Translations under genes and position numbers: made by a program
The notes under the pieces: generated by a model
Database searches by the model: none
What the model was told of the DNA's origin: nothing
The model's input: only the letters and a program-made list of their open reading frames with translations
NCBI RefSeq assembly: GCF_007991655.1
Contig: NZ_BJYT01000012.1
Span: 1-64,000 of the forward strand
DNA from: Segetibacter aerophilus
Lineage (GTDB): Bacteria > Bacteroidota > Bacteroidia > Chitinophagales > Chitinophagaceae
Length of the DNA stretch: 64,000 bases
Direction: 5' to 3'
Part shown: piece after piece, positions 8,713 through 17,986 of the stretch
How the letters are laid out: every line of letters begins with the position of its first letter
Position numbering within the stretch: the first letter of the stretch is position 1

Positions 8713-10818
8713 TTAAATGAGCGTCGTTGCGGCGTGCGGCTCTGGTATTGTGTCTTCAATGCGCAGGGTCTTTTGCTGCAGGTAATTAAAGATTTCAATT
8801 TGCGACCTTACCTTATGGTGTTCATCTCTCTCGACATAAGTATTAGATAGTTCACGATCGAGCCATCTTGCTTTTACGTTGTCTTGTAATTGGATGGAGA
8901 TGATGTCTTTTAACTCGTTGATAATTTCTTTATTTGTTACAGGAATGGCAGCCTCTATGCGATGGTCAAGGTTTCTTACCATCCAGTCGGCGGAAGAGAT
9001 AAAGACTTTTTCTTTGCCATCATTGTGAAAGATCATTACGCGGGCATGCTCAAGATATTCATCAACAATACTGATAGCACTAATTGGTTTTTTGAATTTT
9101 GAATTTTCGACAACCGCACAAAAAATTCCTCTTACCACCATCTTTACAATGACACCTGCCTGCGCTGCTTCATACAATTTTTCAATTAAGTCAGCATCGC
9201 TTAGTGAGTTTAGTTTTAGCGTGATGCATGCGTCTTTCTTCGCTTTGGCGTTCTTAATTTCCTTATTGATTAACTGCGTCAACTCATGCCGCATACTTGT
9301 CGGGCAGACCAGTAATGTCTGGCAGAGTTTTAAAGATTCTAAGCTTGTTTTTGGATTTTCGAGAAAATTAAAAATCCGGTTGATATCAGCCATAACGTTC
9401 CGGTTGCTTGTAAGCAAGCAATGGTCGCCGTAGACCTTCGCCGTTGATTCGTTTAAGTTCCCTGTACTTACAAACCCGTATTGAATAACCTGGTCCGCTA
9501 CCCGCTTCCTGATCATGCAGATCTTTGCATGCACCTTCATATTGTCGACCCCGATCAGCACTTTTACACCTTCTTCTTCCAGTCTTTCTTTCCAGGTAAG
9601 ATTTGCTTCTTCATCGAAACGGGCTCTTAGTTCAAGCATTACCACAACTTCTTTACCGTTGCGTACAGCATTGATCAGGGCGTTGATGATTTTAGAATTT
9701 CTGGCAAGGCGGTATAGAGTAATTTTTATAACAGTTACATGCGGATCGATCGCTGCTTCACGCAACAGATCAATGACAGAATTGAAAGAATGATATGGAA
9801 AATTAAGTAGCACATCTTTCTCGAGTATTACGTCAGTAACACGCAGCGAGTGAGAAAGATCAGGATGCATAATCGAACTTCGACGATTGCTTTTCGCATT
9901 GAATACATCGGGAAAATCCATGAAATGCCTGAAATTATGAATACGCCCTCCGGGGATAATATTGTCTTTTCTTGAAAGGTTTAATTTCCTGATCAGGTAT
10001 TCCAGCAAACCGGCATCCATTTCTTTGTCATAAACAAATCGAACTGTTTTTCCCTTTCGACGATTTTTAATGCCTTTTTCTATTTTTTGAATAAGCGAAG
10101 TTGAGATGTCGCTATCAATATCAATTTCGGCGTCTTTGGTAACTTTAAAAATATGCGACTCGAAATGGTCGAACCCAAAATAAGAAAATATGGACGGCAG
10201 GTTAAAGCGAATCACATCTTCAAGCAAGATGATGTTTTGCTCCCCGTTTTCTGAAGGTAGTAAAACAAAACGGCCCAGCGCTCTTGTGGGTATTTCTATC
10301 AATGCATATTTCTGCTCATACGCACTGCTTATTTTTCGCATGATTACCGCGAGGTAAATGGACTTCTCTCTTAAATATGGAAACTGCGGAATGCTTTCAA
10401 CCAACAGCGGTATTACATTGCTTCTTACTTCTTCTTCAAAATATTTTCTTACAAACTGGCTCTGTTCCTCGTTTAATTGTTTTTCATTGAGGAGGTATAT
10501 TTTTTCGTGTTCGAGTTCAACGAGTATGTCTTCCCAAATCCTATTGAACTCATTTTGTTGTTGCAAAACGGTCATCTGAATATCATCAAGAATCTTTTGC
10601 GGATCCTCTTCAAGATGCATATTTTTTTTTCCAATTTGAGTCATCCGTTTTAGAGTAGCTACCCGCACTCTAAAAAACTCGTCGAGGTTATTTGAAAAAA
10701 TGCCAAGAAAACGTATCCGGGCTTTTAAAGGAACAGAGGGATCATTTGCTTCCTGTAATACCCTGGCGTTAAAACTTAACCAGCTAATATCTCTTGGAAT
10801 GAATTTGTGTTTACTCAT
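8713..10818 (-). CDS. ppk1: Polyphosphate kinase 1
   Basis: This enzyme reversibly transfers the terminal phosphate of ATP to polyphosphate, storing phosphate and supporting stress survival. The 701-aa length is usual. The N-terminal domain starts IPRDISWLSFNARVLQEA. The catalytic domain contains the segment around VHAKICMIRKR, whose His aligns with the autophosphorylated residue of the family. It is followed by GFVSTGNLNESTAKVYGDH, and the C-terminal lobe has EHARVMIFHN and SSADWMVRNLDHRIE. It is transcribed alone on the minus strand, convergent with the lipoprotein gene. Its location among the transporter, receptor and phosphoesterase genes supports a phosphate-economy block. Confidence 0.95.
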   Translation of the reverse strand: MSKHKFIPRDISWLSFNARVLQEANDPSVPLKARIRFLGIFSNNLDEFFRVRVATLKRMTQIGKKNMHLEEDPQKILDDIQMTVLQQQNEFNRIWEDILVELEHEKIYLLNEKQLNEEQSQFVRKYFEEEVRSNVIPLLVESIPQFPYLREKSIYLAVIMRKISSAYEQKYALIEIPTRALGRFVLLPSENGEQNIILLEDVIRFNLPSIFSYFGFDHFESHIFKVTKDAEIDIDSDISTSLIQKIEKGIKNRRKGKTVRFVYDKEMDAGLLEYLIRKLNLSRKDNIIPGGRIHNFRHFMDFPDVFNAKSNRRSSIMHPDLSHSLRVTDVILEKDVLLNFPYHSFNSVIDLLREAAIDPHVTVIKITLYRLARNSKIINALINAVRNGKEVVVMLELRARFDEEANLTWKERLEEEGVKVLIGVDNMKVHAKICMIRKRVADQVIQYGFVSTGNLNESTAKVYGDHCLLTSNRNVMADINRIFNFLENPKTSLESLKLCQTLLVCPTSMRHELTQLINKEIKNAKAKKDACITLKLNSLSDADLIEKLYEAAQAGVIVKMVVRGIFCAVVENSKFKKPISAISIVDEYLEHARVMIFHNDGKEKVFISSADWMVRNLDHRIEAAIPVTNKEIINELKDIISIQLQDNVKARWLDRELSNTYVERDEHHKVRSQIEIFNYLQQKTLRIEDTIPEPHAATTLI

Positions 10819-11175
10819 GGTAATTATTCTTCTATCACTAACGATCTAATCTATCATTAAATTTTGATCTAATATCTTTATTCGGCTTCTTGCTAACAGA
10901 AACATTTATGCCATTATTCTAAACATGGGTCGAAAAGGTTTGTAGCAGGAATATTTAGTTTCTTTTGCAGCAAGTTTTCTTTCCAATATTCCGGTCAATT
11001 ACATGGCTACTTTCTTTCGAATTGTTTCAATTTATAGCTAACGAAAAATAGCACTTAAAGCGGAAAAGACAAAATCTGCCACTTCAGTTTTACCTTTTGT
11101 TTGCCCTGTATTTGTGCTTAAAAGTTTTGGGGGGAATTACTACTTATTCTATTAATCACTTTTTTTGTAAAACTT
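10819..11175. other. Divergent intergenic region between ppk1 and the phosphoesterase gene
   Basis: 357 bp of AT-rich DNA that must hold both promoters. GATCTAAT occurs twice (around 10844 and 10868, 24 bp apart). Single TAACA/TAACG pentamers are present but not at the 11-bp period, so I see no Pho-box-like array here. No ORF or hairpin stands out. Confidence 0.4.
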
Positions 11176-13887
11176 ATGATAACTGCTTCTAAATATTTAT
11201 TTCTACTCTTCTTAATTGCGCTTACGTTAGAAGCGCCCGCTCAAAAGCTGCTTAGGGTTTTGACAGTGCCGGGTAAGGATGCGTTTACAAATATTAATAA
11301 AAATGGAAAAACTGTTTTACCGAGTGGCAGGCATGTTACCCCTGCCGGTCAAACTATTCAAATAACTCATGACCCTTTCGGCATGGCCGTTTCTCCTGAC
11401 GGAACCAAAACAGTAACGCTACACAACGGAGTTATTACAATCATCAACAACAGCACATTAAACAACACCCGCGTTCCTTCGTATGATAAGAAAATTGTTT
11501 CACCTTTTTCGAATGGATCTTTTTTAGGCGTTGCGTTTGCACCTGATTCTAAAACAGTTTATCTAAGTGGCGGCGACAACGGTGCTGTGCTTGTATATGA
11601 CGTAGAAAAATTTCAGCGGGTCGATTCGATTTCTCTGAATGGAAGCATAGCAGGCGTCGAATATGATGACAGCTTCACATCTGATCTTTTGTTAGACGAT
11701 GAAAGTAAAGAACTGTTCGTGCTTGACCGGGGCAATTTTCGATTAGTTCGAATTAACATTGAAACAAAGAAAATCACGGCTTCTATAAAAACCGGTCGCC
11801 AACCTTTTGGACTAGCAATTAGCCCTGATCGTAAAACTGCTTTTGTCGCCAATGTGGGTGTCTATGATTATCCTTTACTTACGGGACTAACACCTAAAAA
11901 CAAAAACAGTTTAGCCTTGCCTTTCCATCCTTATGCCGATAATAGTAAGGAAGCAATCGAAGGGTATGAATACAGAGGGAAAAAAGTTCCCGGTGTAGGA
12001 AGCCCACTAGCCCCTGAAGCTATGAGTGTTTATACGATCAATTTGGCAACAAACAAAGTGATTGACAGATTTAAACCCGGCCACCAGGTAGGTCAAATGG
12101 TTGAGGGTGCAGAAGTGGTTGGAGGAGCAAGCCCAAATTCAATAGCTGTTGGAAGCAGGTATGCCTATGTAAGCAACGCGACAAACGATAACATTTCTGT
12201 AATCGATTATCGTAACCACAAAATTGTTGGCCATATTCCCATTAAAGTAAATCCGCTGATTGATCACTACCGGGGGTTATTGCCTTTTGGAGTATGTTTA
12301 AGCAAAGATGAAAAAACGTTGTATGTAGCATTGTTGGGCTTTAACGCGGTTGCTGTTATTGATGTTGAAAAGAGAGTGACAACAGGGTTAATACCTACGG
12401 GATGGGGACCAACGCGGGTTCAATTAAGTAAGGATGATAAGGATTTGTATGTAATTACTTGTCGCGGATATGGCGCCGGTCCAAACGGAGGTAAAGACTT
12501 TGTTGAGCCCATACAAGGAACTTATATCGGCGATATACAACTAGCAACATTTCACAAAATACCTGTACCTAACGTTAGCCAGTTAAAGGCCTATACAAAA
12601 CAGTCGGTTGAAAATACATTTGTGCAAGTGCAGGTAAAAGACGATGTGAAAAACCCTGTTCCTTTATTGCCCGGCTTAAGAACGAGCCCAATTAAACACA
12701 TCGTTTACATTACCAAAGAAAACAGGACTTACGATGAAATTATGGGGCAGCTAACAACCGGCAGGGGCGACTCTACTTTGGCTCGTTTTGGAGTGCACGT
12801 AAACATTAGCGATACAAGTGGAGATTTAAAAAACATGGATGTTTCCCCCAATCATTTAAAAGTCGCTAAAGAGTTTGCTTTCGCTGATAATTTTTATTGC
12901 GATAGTGACGCGTCAATTCACGGTCATCATTGGATGATGGGCGTGATACCAAATGAGTGGGTTGAAACAAATTCAAGCGTGGACAAAAGGGCAAAAATAT
13001 TTTCGAAAGCTTCAGGCAGAAGATTTCCCGGATCAACGGGAAGTATGGATCCGGAAGACTATGCAGAACGTGGTGGCTTGTGGGAGGCATTGGAAAGAAA
13101 GAAAGTTTCTTTTTACAATTTTGGTGAAGCCAATGAAACAGCACACGTGCGGGAGGAGTGGATGGATACAGCTACGGGTGCTGCTCACTCTGTAATGGTC
13201 CCAATGCAAAAGGCTTTGTGGAGCAGAACTAGTCATGATTATGCCGGTTATAATACCAACATTCCAGACCAGTTCAGAATGGAACAGTTTGAAAGAAATT
13301 TTACGAAGATGTGGCTAAAAGGCAAAAATAAAATGCCGCAATTAATAACCATGCAGGTCCCCAACGATCATACAGCTAGCCCTCGTCCTGCTGATGGCTA
13401 TCCTTATCGTCACTCGTTTGTTGCTGACAACGATCTTGCAGTCGGCCGAATTTTACATTTTCTTTCGCGCACGCCTTACTGGAAAAACATGCTTGTTATT
13501 ATCACAGAAGACGATCCGCAGGGTGGGGTAGATCATTTGGATGCGCACAGAAGTATTCTCATGATGGCCGGTCCTTATGTGAAGCGCGGTTATACATCGC
13601 ATACCCATGCGAACTTTGGATCGATCCTAAAAACGATCTATAATATTTTGAATGTTCCTTACGTAAATCAGTACGATGCTACTGCGTCTAACTTACAGGA
13701 CTTTTTCACTGGTAAACCTAACTATACGCCTTACACTTTAGTCATGCCCTCGAAAGAAGTATTTGACCCAACGAATGCGATGAAACGTTATAACCGGGAT
13801 ATCGATTGGCGCAAAATTATTAAAGGTCCCGAAATGGATGATGAAGATGACCAGCGTAAAGACCATTATGACAGCAAAAAACCTTAA
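11176..13887 (+). CDS. Secreted YncE-type beta-propeller / phosphoesterase fusion
   Basis: A 903-aa exported protein with signal peptide (cut likely after EAPAQ, residue ~23). Residues ~60-470 form a YncE-like beta-propeller with repeated FGLAISPDRKTAFVAN-type blades. Residues ~500-880 belong to the phosphoesterase family that includes phospholipase C and acid phosphatases: KENRTYDEIMGQL with the acceptor Thr, then DSDASIHGHHWMMG, VPNDHTASPRP, ITEDDPQGGVDHLDAHRS and SHTHANFGSI supply the metal ligands. It probably releases phosphate from organic esters in the periplasm or outside the cell. The exact substrate is unknown. It has no terminator before the following minus-strand TA-like pair and closes the phosphate block. 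Confidence 0.88.
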   Translation: MITASKYLFLLFLIALTLEAPAQKLLRVLTVPGKDAFTNINKNGKTVLPSGRHVTPAGQTIQITHDPFGMAVSPDGTKTVTLHNGVITIINNSTLNNTRVPSYDKKIVSPFSNGSFLGVAFAPDSKTVYLSGGDNGAVLVYDVEKFQRVDSISLNGSIAGVEYDDSFTSDLLLDDESKELFVLDRGNFRLVRINIETKKITASIKTGRQPFGLAISPDRKTAFVANVGVYDYPLLTGLTPKNKNSLALPFHPYADNSKEAIEGYEYRGKKVPGVGSPLAPEAMSVYTINLATNKVIDRFKPGHQVGQMVEGAEVVGGASPNSIAVGSRYAYVSNATNDNISVIDYRNHKIVGHIPIKVNPLIDHYRGLLPFGVCLSKDEKTLYVALLGFNAVAVIDVEKRVTTGLIPTGWGPTRVQLSKDDKDLYVITCRGYGAGPNGGKDFVEPIQGTYIGDIQLATFHKIPVPNVSQLKAYTKQSVENTFVQVQVKDDVKNPVPLLPGLRTSPIKHIVYITKENRTYDEIMGQLTTGRGDSTLARFGVHVNISDTSGDLKNMDVSPNHLKVAKEFAFADNFYCDSDASIHGHHWMMGVIPNEWVETNSSVDKRAKIFSKASGRRFPGSTGSMDPEDYAERGGLWEALERKKVSFYNFGEANETAHVREEWMDTATGAAHSVMVPMQKALWSRTSHDYAGYNTNIPDQFRMEQFERNFTKMWLKGKNKMPQLITMQVPNDHTASPRPADGYPYRHSFVADNDLAVGRILHFLSRTPYWKNMLVIITEDDPQGGVDHLDAHRSILMMAGPYVKRGYTSHTHANFGSILKTIYNILNVPYVNQYDATASNLQDFFTGKPNYTPYTLVMPSKEVFDPTNAMKRYNRDIDWRKIIKGPEMDDEDDQRKDHYDSKKP

Positions 13888-13971
13888 TGGTCAACAAGGT
13901 TTAGATGGATTAAAAGGGATTGGAAGATTGCCCAACTTCTTCATTGGCAATAATGCTATTGGCTGCGCGAT

Positions 13972-14301
13972 TTATTTTGCCGCTACAACGACAGGTCCAG
14001 GAGTCATGACCCCTTTACTTAAATACTCTTTTACTTTCGGCGTCAGTTTTGTCAATTCTGCGTACTGATTTATTCTCGCTCTCAGAACAAAAACGGTTAC
14101 TGTATGTTTTGAAAAGTTTTGTTGATGCTGCAGATTTTTGTCATAGGTAAGTAGGGCATCAAAAGAATTAGCGATTAGAAGCTTGAGTAATTCACCATTT
14201 TTAATGCCATTCCATTGTTGGTCGCGAACTGTATAAATCTCGTGCTCTGGAAAATCCAGTTTAAGGCGTTTCGGTAGGTTTTCGTCAAGCAACAGTCGCA
14301 T
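13972..14301 (-). CDS. DUF5615 PIN-like protein (putative toxin)
   Basis: A 109-aa protein with the DUF5615 layout, a compact relative of PIN-domain RNases. It starts MRLLLDENLPKRL, whose Asp and Glu are candidate metal ligands, and contains VRDQQWNG and LLTYDKNLQHQQNF. It overlaps the upstream DUF433 gene by 17 bp on the same strand, the usual arrangement for this pair, in which the DUF433 protein is thought to be the antitoxin. The call rests on family recognition and gene order; toxicity has not been shown. A housekeeping regulatory role is an alternative. Confidence 0.8.
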   Translation of the reverse strand: MRLLLDENLPKRLKLDFPEHEIYTVRDQQWNGIKNGELLKLLIANSFDALLTYDKNLQHQQNFSKHTVTVFVLRARINQYAELTKLTPKVKEYLSKGVMTPGPVVVAAK

Positions 14302-14524
14302 ATAAAGCCTCGATATTTTTCGAGGTTAAAAGCTTGTTTGCAATCTCTAACAAAGCAACTGCTTGTTCCCTCGAAACTGTTGGGAAGTCATCTAGAAACT
14401 CTTCTAAAGGTACACCGGCTTCAAGGTGGTCGAAGAAACTTTCGACAGGAACCCGCGTGCCTTTAAACACAGGTTGTCCACCTAAAATATCGTTGTCAAC
14501 GAGTATGATCTCACGAATTTCCAT
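14285..14524 (-). CDS. DUF433 protein (putative antitoxin)
   Basis: A 79-aa protein with the characteristic DUF433 motif ILGGQPVFKGTRVPVESFFDHL near the N-terminus, followed by a helix-turn-helix-like segment (FPTVSREQAVALLEIANKLL). Such proteins pair with DUF5615 proteins and probably both neutralise the partner and repress their shared promoter. It is first in the two-gene operon. The promoter region lies between it and dnaX and also contains repeat copy 3. Confidence 0.82.
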   Translation of the reverse strand: MEIREIILVDNDILGGQPVFKGTRVPVESFFDHLEAGVPLEEFLDDFPTVSREQAVALLEIANKLLTSKNIEALYATVA

Positions 14525-14652
14525 GATACAAAATTACAGTAATTTGTTGCAAGCATCGTTGGTAAGCTCTACCAGGGTAACGCTAGCCTACTATTTTCAA
14601 GCAGAATTTTCAGTATTAATAATCGGTTAATGCCGCATCGGTGCTTTCTGTG

Positions 14653-14672
14653 GCACAAGTGTGCGACGCAAC
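14653..14672 (+). repeat. Dispersed repeat copy 3 (GCGACGC subtype)
   Basis: 19 of 20 match to the core (GTAC is GCAC). It lies in the divergent region between the DUF433 gene and dnaX, followed by AAAAGTTAAGTAGTA and TTCTGCCGC, shared in part with copies 2 and 7. Confidence 0.82.
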
Positions 14673-14813
14673 AAAAGTTAAGTAGTATTTCTGCCGCTGG
14701 CAACCAAAAAATTAATAACAAAACATAGGCTCGTGTGTGAACAATGAGCATTTTATCCTTTACCAAAGTTTGCTAATTTGCACCTCAACCCGTTCTTGAG
14801 CGAGAGAAATATT

Positions 14814-16670
14814 ATGGAAAAATTTATTGTTTCAGCCAGAAAATACAGGCCTCAGAATTTTAATACTGTTGTTGGTCAAAGCCATATCACTACTACTTTA
14901 AAGAATGCTATCCGCAATCATCAACTCGCTCACGCCTTTTTGTTTTGCGGTCCCCGTGGGGTAGGTAAGACCACTTGTGCCCGTATTTTGGCTAAAACGA
15001 TTAACTGCGAGAATATTCAGCCAGATGGTGAAGCTTGTAATGTTTGTCATAGCTGCGTGTCATTCAACGAAGGAACTTCTCTGAACATTCATGAGCTTGA
15101 TGCTGCCAGCAACAATTCGGTAGAAGATATACGGGCTCTTGTCGAGCAGGTGCGATTTGCCCCGCAAGCTGGTAAATACAAGATCTACATTGTGGATGAG
15201 GTGCACATGCTTAGTACGAGTGCTTTTAATGCATTTTTGAAAACTTTGGAAGAACCACCTTCTTATGCCATTTTTATTTTAGCTACCACGGAAAAGCATA
15301 AGATACTTCCTACCATTTTAAGTCGCTGCCAGATCTTCGATTTCAAACGTATTACTAACAACGATACGGTTGAGCACTTACAGGAAATTGCAGGAAAAGA
15401 AGATATCCATTCAGAAAAGGCAGCGTTGCAATTGATCGCTCAGAAGAGTGAGGGTTGTATGAGAGACTCTCTGAGTATACTCGATAAGATCGTAAGTTTT
15501 ACGAATGGCGATGTTACCTATCAGAATACGCTTGAGCACCTGAATATCCTCGACCACGATTATTATTTTAAGCTGCTTGATACCCAGATCAACCAGGACA
15601 TGGCAGGATCGATGCTGCTGTACGACGAAATAAACCGCAAGGGTTTTGAAGGAGATCTCGTTCTGAACGGTTATGCTGAATTTATCCGGAATGTATTGGT
15701 TTGTCAAAATCCGAGAGCTGCTTCTTTGCTTGATGTGGTTGAAGGGCTTCAACCGAAATATATAGAGACAGCAAAAAAGGTTAGCCCTGCTTACCTGGTA
15801 AGTGCTCTTAATATTTTAAACGAAGCCGAGATTAATTATAAGATGGCCCGGAACAAACGGCTGCACGTGGAGATGACGATGATCAAGCTTACTTTTTTGC
15901 AGCAGGCGATAGAACTGTCTTTCGACAACCAGACTTCTACGCTCGTAAAAAAAAAGCGGGTTAGCGGTCCTGTAGCTGTTAAATTCGAGCAGTTACAATC
16001 CCTGCAAATTAAATCTGCACCTGGCACTAGTACTCCTCCAACAGGAGCGAAATTATTTATTGATCCAAAACAACCGGTGCTTGCGTCGGTAACTGAAGTT
16101 CAAAAAGCTGCTGTAAAAGTGGGTGCTATTGCTGATATTCCTGCTACTGCAAATGAAACGCTTGGTGCTACCGCTACAGTAGCAGCGCCACCGAAACCAA
16201 AAGAAGCTTTAACAGGCAAAAAGTCACTTCTTCAAAGTTTACGCGATAAGCATATTTCAAATAAAACAAGCGAGGATATAAAGGAAGCTGTTCCGGTAAC
16301 CGAAGAAAACCTGAAAGAACATTGGAAGTGTTTTACCGAAAAACTAAAACAGCAACTAAAACATTCGGTAGTAACTGTCTTTAATAATGCAGCGTTGCAA
16401 GTTGTAAATGAGCAGCATTTTTCTGTGACCGTTTCCGCCAGTCTTGAACAAAAATTTATCGAGCAGGAAAAATTGCCTTTGCTTGAGTACTTGAAAAGCT
16501 GTTTTCATAACCGCAATATTGGCTTTACTATACACATTAATGAACAGCCAAAAGAAATTGTAATCTCAGAAGCAACGTTGACAACACGCGAAAAGTACCA
16601 ACGCGTTATCGAACAGTATCCGATGATTAAAGAGTTGAAAGATCGTTTGAAGCTTGAGTTAGATTATTAA
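14814..16670 (+). CDS. dnaX: DNA polymerase III subunit gamma/tau
   Basis: This AAA+ clamp-loader subunit loads the sliding clamp and tethers polymerase III. Seen: Walker A GPRGVGKTTCARIL, a four-Cys zinc module (CENIQPDGEACNVCHSC), the DEVH Walker B box and the SRC sensor. Its long C-terminal part (after ~residue 370) is Pro/Ala/Lys-rich and ends in a folded tau-like domain. I chose the ATG at 14814 (MEKFIVSARKYRPQ), which matches family N-termini; the longest frame starts 36 bp earlier. No slippery A-tract/stem combination for a programmed gamma frameshift was recognised, though the A9 run at ~15949 (Val-Lys-Lys-Lys-Lys-Arg) is a possible slippage site. Confidence 0.93.
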   Translation: MEKFIVSARKYRPQNFNTVVGQSHITTTLKNAIRNHQLAHAFLFCGPRGVGKTTCARILAKTINCENIQPDGEACNVCHSCVSFNEGTSLNIHELDAASNNSVEDIRALVEQVRFAPQAGKYKIYIVDEVHMLSTSAFNAFLKTLEEPPSYAIFILATTEKHKILPTILSRCQIFDFKRITNNDTVEHLQEIAGKEDIHSEKAALQLIAQKSEGCMRDSLSILDKIVSFTNGDVTYQNTLEHLNILDHDYYFKLLDTQINQDMAGSMLLYDEINRKGFEGDLVLNGYAEFIRNVLVCQNPRAASLLDVVEGLQPKYIETAKKVSPAYLVSALNILNEAEINYKMARNKRLHVEMTMIKLTFLQQAIELSFDNQTSTLVKKKRVSGPVAVKFEQLQSLQIKSAPGTSTPPTGAKLFIDPKQPVLASVTEVQKAAVKVGAIADIPATANETLGATATVAAPPKPKEALTGKKSLLQSLRDKHISNKTSEDIKEAVPVTEENLKEHWKCFTEKLKQQLKHSVVTVFNNAALQVVNEQHFSVTVSASLEQKFIEQEKLPLLEYLKSCFHNRNIGFTIHINEQPKEIVISEATLTTREKYQRVIEQYPMIKELKDRLKLELDY

Positions 16671-16702
16671 TGTTGCATAACTTCGGCTCGCTCATCGACA
16701 TC

Positions 16703-16722
16703 GTTGTGTCACTCACTTATAC
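16703..16722 (-). repeat. Dispersed repeat copy 4 (GTGACAC subtype)
   Basis: Reverse-complement match, 19 of 20 (GTAC is GTAT). It lies in the short convergent space between the dnaX and cyclase stop codons, 33 bp after dnaX. It is followed by GATGTCGATGAG in repeat orientation. Confidence 0.82.
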
Positions 16723-16775
16723 TGTTGCACACACTAGCAGCTTTTGTTAAAGCGGGGCAAGGAAAGATTGCTTAT

Positions 16776-17894
16776 TTAGATTTTTAAGGAAAACAACTCA
16801 ATGCCGTTGTTCTTTCCTTTTAATTCAACGATGCCTAAGCTCTCTGTTTGCCATTCTTTTAAATCGACATTCTCCTTGAAGTCGACAGACACAATAAATT
16901 TCTGGTTCAGCTCGCTGCACGCACTTCGTATCCGTGCGGTAGTGTTCATCGTATCACCACTCATGGCGATGTCCTTTTTTATCACACCTATTTCTCCCAC
17001 GGTCACATCACCCACATGTATCCCTACCCTGAACTCCGGGATTAGACCATAATGACGACGAAAATGTTCACCTCTTTTTTGTAGGTTTTTTCTTGCCTCT
17101 ATTAAAGCGTCCATGCATTTTCGTGTATTCTTTTTTTCGAAGAGCCACGACACTACTACCTCATCCCCTACGTATTGATAAATGCTGCCACCATGTTCTA
17201 TCAGGGCATTTGAGATTTGGTAAATAAACTCCCGAATAAATTTAAAGTAGTGCTGGTGCCCAAGTTTCTCAGCAATCGGAGTAGAGTCCTTCAAGTCTAA
17301 AAACATTACGATGCGCCTTTCTATTTTTGGCTCAATATATTTTCCAAGAAGGATATCCATAAAAACGCCGGGAGCATACTTCTCATTCACCTCAATAATC
17401 AATTGGGTTAATACAAAAAGAACCATCCAATAAATGATCTTCTGCGTTAACCACAACGGCTGAAAAGCATCTTCCCCGTATCGAGCTAAAGCCTGGCCAA
17501 CACTTAAGTTGAGAATGAAAACTATGTTAGCCGCATGAATAATGTAGTTAACAATGAATGCCCCGATGAATAAAATCCCGCTTCTAAAAACAAAACTTAC
17601 GGCCAGCGAACGATTTCTAAATAATCTCCTAAGCTTAAAAATGAGGAGGTAACCAATTGCCAGGCTCATTAAAAAAATCAACACACTTCGTAGTACAATG
17701 GCAGAAGCAAGGCTATAGTAGGCTGGCTCAGGCCGCGTGAGCACAATGATAAAGTCTATAAGCGTCCAGAAAATAGAGATGTACAATATAAGCGAGAACC
17801 TATACCTGCTTACAAAGCTGAAAGTGAATAATTTTCGTAGCGGCGATTTCATATTTTCATTTGCAGCTCTTAGCAGAAAGAACCTTTTCTGCAC
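16776..17894 (-). CDS. Membrane-anchored class III nucleotide cyclase
   Basis: A 372-aa protein with about four membrane helices (roughly 33-52, 66-86, 103-123, 152-168) and a C-terminal class III cyclase catalytic domain. Both metal Asp residues are present (D200 in FLDLKDST, D244 in YVGDE), as are the transition-state Asn317 and Arg321 (MNTTARI). At the position where adenylate cyclases carry Lys (usually K-Y-x-G-D) this protein has Gln240 (QYVGD), while the paired Asp308 is kept. It is therefore probably active but with uncertain base preference. It lies 92 bp downstream of an HD/PycTM gene on the same strand. An in-frame ATG at 17852 is an alternative start. cAMP production cannot be assumed. 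Confidence 0.85.
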   Translation of the reverse strand: MQKRFFLLRAANENMKSPLRKLFTFSFVSRYRFSLILYISIFWTLIDFIIVLTRPEPAYYSLASAIVLRSVLIFLMSLAIGYLLIFKLRRLFRNRSLAVSFVFRSGILFIGAFIVNYIIHAANIVFILNLSVGQALARYGEDAFQPLWLTQKIIYWMVLFVLTQLIIEVNEKYAPGVFMDILLGKYIEPKIERRIVMFLDLKDSTPIAEKLGHQHYFKFIREFIYQISNALIEHGGSIYQYVGDEVVVSWLFEKKNTRKCMDALIEARKNLQKRGEHFRRHYGLIPEFRVGIHVGDVTVGEIGVIKKDIAMSGDTMNTTARIRSACSELNQKFIVSVDFKENVDLKEWQTESLGIVELKGKNNGIELFSLKI

Positions 17895-17986
17895 TTTTAC
17901 GTGTTATTGCGGAAAGTTAGTAACATCTGACCCTGTGTAATTAAATTATAATACCGAATAGAAGAATAGGATCTGTATTGCTAAAA

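Noticed and set aside
10839-10875. Pho-box-like TAACG/TAATC repeats upstream of ppk1
   Set aside because: Spacings are irregular (8 and 11 bp, then lost) and the units are degenerate.
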